Shown piece by piece: positions 42,556 through 46,440 of a DNA stretch of 46,440 nucleotides. The DNA comes from Planctomycetota bacterium (GTDB taxonomy: Bacteria; Planctomycetota; Planctomycetia; Planctomycetales; Planctomycetaceae): the NCBI GenBank assembly GCA_027624335.1, contig JAQBWV010000019.1:1-46440 (forward strand), given 5' to 3'. Within the stretch, counting starts at the first letter, position 1. Every line of letters begins with the position of its first letter. A model generated the notes under the pieces. That model was not told the DNA's origin, did no database searches, and was given only the letters and a program-made list of their open reading frames with translations. The translations under genes were made by a program, and so were the position numbers.

Positions 42556-45500
42556 TGCGGATCGAAGAACTTCATATCGACGGCTTCGGCCGGTTTTCCG
42601 GACTGTCGCTCAGGCAGATGTCGAGTGGATTATCGATCGTCCTGGGTGATAACGAAGCCGGAAAATCGACGCTGCTTGCGTTCCTGAGGTCTGTGCTGTT
42701 CGGACTTCCGTCGCGAAAGCAGAAGGAGTTCTATCCGGCACTCAATGGCGGTCGGAAAGGCGGGCGCGTGGTGTTGCTCGATCGTCGCTCTGAGCGGATT
42801 ATCGTCGAACGCTGCGAAGGAAAAGGAACTGGGCCTCTAACGATCACTTTTCCGGACGGTCGCACTGGTGGCGAAGAAGCGTTTCGGCCGCTGATCGGAT
42901 CGGCAACCGCAGAGCTGTACGAAAACGTGTTCGCGTTCAGCCTGTCCGAGTTGCAGGAGTTCGGGTCGCTGAACACCGGGAAAGTTCGCGATGCCATCTA
43001 CAGCGCCGGTGTTGGTGTTGGACGCCGGACGTTGACGGAAGTCAGCAGGGATCTGGTGAATCGGTCGGGAGAATTGTTTGCTCCAGGCGGGTCCAAACCT
43101 CAGATGAATAAGCTGCTGACTCAGATTGAACAGTTGCAGGGTCAGATCAAGGAACACCGTCTGGATCAGGAGCGGTATGAGCAAAGTCGGTCGGAACTCG
43201 ACATTTGCAACGCGGCTGTGGAAAAAGTCAAAGCCGAACTGAGCACCGCGCGTCAGCGTGCTGACCGGGTGCGAATTCTGCAGCAGGCCTGGGATGACTG
43301 GATCGCGTTGGGAAGTGATCGTCGCCAACTGCAGGACATCCCCGTTATTGACGCGTTCCCGCCGGGTGGCATTTCGAGAATGGAATCGCTGATTCTGGAA
43401 CTGCGTACCTTCCGCGATCAGCTTTCTGAAGTCAGCAGCGAGCGGGAACAGACCGCTTCGAAGCTCGACGCGATTCGTTTCGACGATGCTGTGTTCCGCT
43501 CGACGGAGGAAATTCGCCGGCTGGAACGAGGCCGCGAACTCTTCGAGTCGAGTCTTCGACAACAGCCGGAACAACGGACAGAATGCGAACTTGCGGAACG
43601 AAAGCTCGCGCAACTGCTGACTGAACTCGGTGATGCCTGGAGCGAGACTCGACTTGCTGCATTCTCGTTGCCGCAATCCAGTAGGGAAGAATTGGACGCA
43701 ACCTGCCGTCGGGTGCAGTCCGCGTCAGAGGCCGTTCGACTTCACCTGACGCAACTGGATATCGCGCAGCAGGACCAAACTGAGGCTGAAGAAGCTGTGA
43801 AATCAGCGCTCGCCCAGATTCAGCAATTGCCTGAATTGCAGTCTGAGAAGTTTGTCTCGGAAGCTCGCAAGGTGGTTTCAGGGAGAGGAAGTTTCGAGAG
43901 TCTCCGTCTGGATTTGTCGGGCGTGCAGAAGCAGTTGGAACTGGGGCTTGGCGGCCTGCAGGATTCGCTGATGCAGATCGGTCCAGACTGGACGGAAGAA
44001 CGGCTGCGCAATTTCGATACGTCACTCGCCGTGCAGGACCAGATTGCCGGACATCGAACGCAGCTGTCAGATCTCCGCGCCGGTCATCTGCAGGCGACAG
44101 GCCGAGTCGAAGATGCCGCTCGAAATCACGCCGATGCTGATGCCGAATTCAATCGAGCCGCAGAATCTCTGGTAGCATTCGCAGTGCCTGCGGAGAGTGA
44201 CGAAGCGGTCCTGCTCGAACGCCGGCGCGCGATTCGCTCTCTGCGAGCGTTGTCGTCGGAAGTAAGCCATTTGCAGGAGAAACAGGCTGACATCACGGAG
44301 CGGATCGTCGATGTAAATGCTCAGCTCGATCGACATGGCCAGGTCGGACTGTCTGGCGACCCTGAGTTGATTCCGGCATGGGCAGTTCCATTGCTGGTGG
44401 CGGTGGGGCTGGTCGGTTTGCTCGGTTTGGGTCTGGGTCGCGAGGACTGGGTGACCGGCGGAATCGTGTTGGCACTCACCGTCGGACTTGCAGGTTTAGT
44501 GATCTTTGTCGCGCGGGCGGCAAAGGAGCGTGGCAAACTCGATCGTGAACAGCGATCGCGGGATTGCGCCGAGCTGGAAATTCGACGAGGAACTCTGCAA
44601 CAGTCCGAGAGCGACCTGTGTGGACGTCTTGAGAAAGTGAACGGACAGTTCACCGAGTTGGCGACGTCCGCGGACCTCGCTACTCAGTTCGATGTGAGAG
44701 ATCTGAACGCGGCAGAAGCCGACGTCGAGGCGGCAGTGGAACTTCTGCAGCGGCGGAGACCTGTCGAACAGAAACACAGCGACGCTCAGGCGAGTCTTGC
44801 GAAGTGCAATCAGACACTCATCGAGGCACGTCGACGTAAAGACGAACTGGCTGTGCAGCTGAAAGATGCCGTTGAGCGATGGAGCGGCTGGTTGATCGCA
44901 ACAGGTCTGCCTGAATCGTTGACGCCGGAGAGCGCGGCGAACGTGCTGGCAAAGCTGGACGCCGCTCGCGAGCAACTCAAATCGATTGATCGAGACCGTG
45001 GCCGCGTTACTCAGATTCTGGCAGCGATGCGGGACTATGAAGACAAGGTTCGAGCGATCACGGTCCACTGGCTGCTTGAATCTGAAGCGGGCGACGATGT
45101 GCTGCGAGTGGTGGATGACCTGGCGGTGAGTCTCGGTCAGTACGACCGTGATGCGCAGACTCAAGGCGACTTGCATCGCCAGCTGAAGGATGGTGAGGAA
45201 CGAGTTGCCAACCTGAAGCGGCGCGTCGACGCGACATCGAAGTCACATCGCGAATCCCTCAATGCCGAGCAGCGGGTCACAGAGGAGTGGAACTCGCTGC
45301 TGCTTCACATCGGGCTGGAAACTACTCTGACGGCAGAAAACGCTCCGCATGCTCTGCAGGCAGTGGAGCGTGCTCGTGATCAGCTGACCGTCGTCACAGA
45401 TCGACGTGCTCACGTAGAGTCTTTACTGCAATCGATCGGCTCCTATCGTCGTGAAGTTCTCGCAACTGCTGCGGCTGCAGGTCTGACGACAAGTTCTGCT

Positions 45501-46440
45501 GATGATGCGAGTCACACCGTGAGTGAGCTGCTGGTGTTGCTGGAGCACGAAGACGAGGCACGCAGAACGGCCGTTGGACTCGTCGAGAAAGTCGAAGTCG
45601 CAGACAACCGACTTGTTCAGCTTCAGCGGAAGATCGATGGGCGTCAGTGCGCTATTGATGAACTCTTCGCTGAGGCAGAGTCAGTGGACGAGAAATCGTT
45701 TCGTCTGAAGGCCGAGCATTTCGAGCAGCGGAGAGAAACTCAACACCGGATCAAGCAATGCGAGACCCGGCTGTGCCAGCTTGTTGGTAGTGGTGAAGCA
45801 CTCCGGGCACTTCAAAATGAACTGCAGATTTCGTCGCCAGAAGCTTTGTCGCGGGAGAAGCACGAACTGGACGAGCAGATTCAGAACTGCGAACAGAATC
45901 ACACGGACGCGGCGGATGAGCGCGGGCGGTTGAAGGAGCAGTTGGAGCAGCTTGAAAAAACCGACGAGCTGTCGCAACTGCGAATCGAAGAGCAATCTGC
46001 CCGGACGGAGTTGGAAACCGGAGCCGTGGACTGGTCCGTGCAGAAGCTCGCCGCGTATCTGATCGATCGGGCTCGCGAGAAATACGAACGAGAGCGGCGA
46101 CCGGCTGTGTTGAGCGAAGCGGAAAGTTTTTTCTCGCGTTTCACCGGCGGTCGATATTCAGAAATCCGACCGTCAGACGACGGCAGCTGCGTCGTGGTGC
46201 GGACTCCAGACGGTCAGACCAAAGAGACAGACCAGCTGAGTCGCGGGACCGCTGAACAACTCTATCTTTCGTTGCGGTTCGGTTTCGTCAGCGAGTTCGT
46301 GCGTCACTTCGAGCCGCTGCCGCTGGTGTTTGACGACATTCTGGTCAACTTCGATCCGGTCAGGGCTCGTGCGGCGGCGGAAGCAATTCTGGAACTGGCT
46401 TCCTCGCAGCAGATTCTGTTTTTCACGTGCCAGCCTTCGA
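42555..46440 (+). CDS. SbcC/YhaN-type coiled-coil AAA ATPase with membrane hairpin (cut by window edge)
   Basis: An open frame of 1295 codons with no stop before the window end. The N-terminus RIEELHIDGFGRFS is typical of RecN/SbcC-like ATPases, followed by Walker A GDNEAGKST (31-39). Long Glu/Gln/Arg-rich coiled coils run from about 180 to 1180. They are interrupted at about 605-655 by two hydrophobic helices (VPLLVAVGLVGLLGLGLG and GGIVLALTVGLAGLVIFVA), a membrane hairpin also known in Bacillus YhaN. Near the end are the ABC signature LSRGTAEQLYLSLRF and Walker B PLVFDDILVNFD, so only a few tens of residues are missing. It should gate the nuclease encoded just before it, perhaps at the membrane. 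Confidence 0.92.
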   Translation, partial: MRIEELHIDGFGRFSGLSLRQMSSGLSIVLGDNEAGKSTLLAFLRSVLFGLPSRKQKEFYPALNGGRKGGRVVLLDRRSERIIVERCEGKGTGPLTITFPDGRTGGEEAFRPLIGSATAELYENVFAFSLSELQEFGSLNTGKVRDAIYSAGVGVGRRTLTEVSRDLVNRSGELFAPGGSKPQMNKLLTQIEQLQGQIKEHRLDQERYEQSRSELDICNAAVEKVKAELSTARQRADRVRILQQAWDDWIALGSDRRQLQDIPVIDAFPPGGISRMESLILELRTFRDQLSEVSSEREQTASKLDAIRFDDAVFRSTEEIRRLERGRELFESSLRQQPEQRTECELAERKLAQLLTELGDAWSETRLAAFSLPQSSREELDATCRRVQSASEAVRLHLTQLDIAQQDQTEAEEAVKSALAQIQQLPELQSEKFVSEARKVVSGRGSFESLRLDLSGVQKQLELGLGGLQDSLMQIGPDWTEERLRNFDTSLAVQDQIAGHRTQLSDLRAGHLQATGRVEDAARNHADADAEFNRAAESLVAFAVPAESDEAVLLERRRAIRSLRALSSEVSHLQEKQADITERIVDVNAQLDRHGQVGLSGDPELIPAWAVPLLVAVGLVGLLGLGLGREDWVTGGIVLALTVGLAGLVIFVARAAKERGKLDREQRSRDCAELEIRRGTLQQSESDLCGRLEKVNGQFTELATSADLATQFDVRDLNAAEADVEAAVELLQRRRPVEQKHSDAQASLAKCNQTLIEARRRKDELAVQLKDAVERWSGWLIATGLPESLTPESAANVLAKLDAAREQLKSIDRDRGRVTQILAAMRDYEDKVRAITVHWLLESEAGDDVLRVVDDLAVSLGQYDRDAQTQGDLHRQLKDGEERVANLKRRVDATSKSHRESLNAEQRVTEEWNSLLLHIGLETTLTAENAPHALQAVERARDQLTVVTDRRAHVESLLQSIGSYRREVLATAAAAGLTTSSADDASHTVSELLVLLEHEDEARRTAVGLVEKVEVADNRLVQLQRKIDGRQCAIDELFAEAESVDEKSFRLKAEHFEQRRETQHRIKQCETRLCQLVGSGEALRALQNELQISSPEALSREKHELDEQIQNCEQNHTDAADERGRLKEQLEQLEKTDELSQLRIEEQSARTELETGAVDWSVQKLAAYLIDRAREKYERERRPAVLSEAESFFSRFTGGRYSEIRPSDDGSCVVVRTPDGQTKETDQLSRGTAEQLYLSLRFGFVSEFVRHFEPLPLVFDDILVNFDPVRARAAAEAILELASSQQILFFTCQPS

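Overview
The window reads as a piece of a Planctomycetota chromosome (Planctomycetales-like). The inference rests on content: two Tat-exported DUF1501 proteins, several secreted beta-propeller proteins, an FHA-GAF-PP2C phosphatase, HEAT-repeat fusions, a neutral-ceramidase-like protein and a Cys-rich exported protein, in moderately GC-rich DNA with short operons on both strands. I saw no tRNA, rRNA, CRISPR array, insertion sequence, integrase or phage gene. The region looks like ordinary chromosome rather than a recent island. Both ends cut a gene.

Layout. 1-5.0 kb (minus): the start of an exported PQQ-type propeller, a GT4 glycosyltransferase, a SNF2 helicase coupled by a TTGA overlap to an unknown 189-aa protein, and a 7Fe ferredoxin with its own promoter and terminator. 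5.2-11 kb: CtpA-type protease, a lipoprotein with an in-frame coding-like stretch after its stop, a propeller protein and gamma-glutamyltransferase. 11-15.4 kb (minus): DUF1501, a rhomboid-fold membrane protein without a full catalytic dyad, IspH and an unknown exported protein. 15.4-17.2 kb: mostly noncoding, with a Cys-rich exported protein and a probable small RNA ending in a strong terminator. 17.2-22.1 kb: NHL propeller, pyruvate kinase, PgpA and a HEAT-repeat exported protein.

22.1-31.1 kb (minus) is the most unusual stretch: a small Cys-motif protein, a membrane-anchored HtrA-type protease fused to HEAT repeats, a second trypsin-fold protein with an altered catalytic triad, an FHA-GAF-PP2C phosphatase and a DinG/XPD-like helicase, all in one direction. 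Their order suggests a proteolysis and signalling module, but this is inference. 31.1-34.4 kb (minus): a ketosynthase-fold protein whose active-site Cys is Glu, then DUF1499 and a ceramidase-like hydrolase joined by an ATGA overlap.

34.5-37.8 kb (plus): a GT-C (PMT/ArnT-like) glycosyltransferase whose coding sequence carries two identical 16-bp palindromes of the parS type, followed about 1.3 kb later by parB. This is probably the chromosomal centromere region and, by analogy, may lie near oriC. 38-46.4 kb: a GH5-like glycosidase, a second DUF1501 protein, and a YhaO/SbcD-type nuclease overlapping a YhaN-type coiled-coil ATPase with a membrane hairpin, which runs off the right edge.
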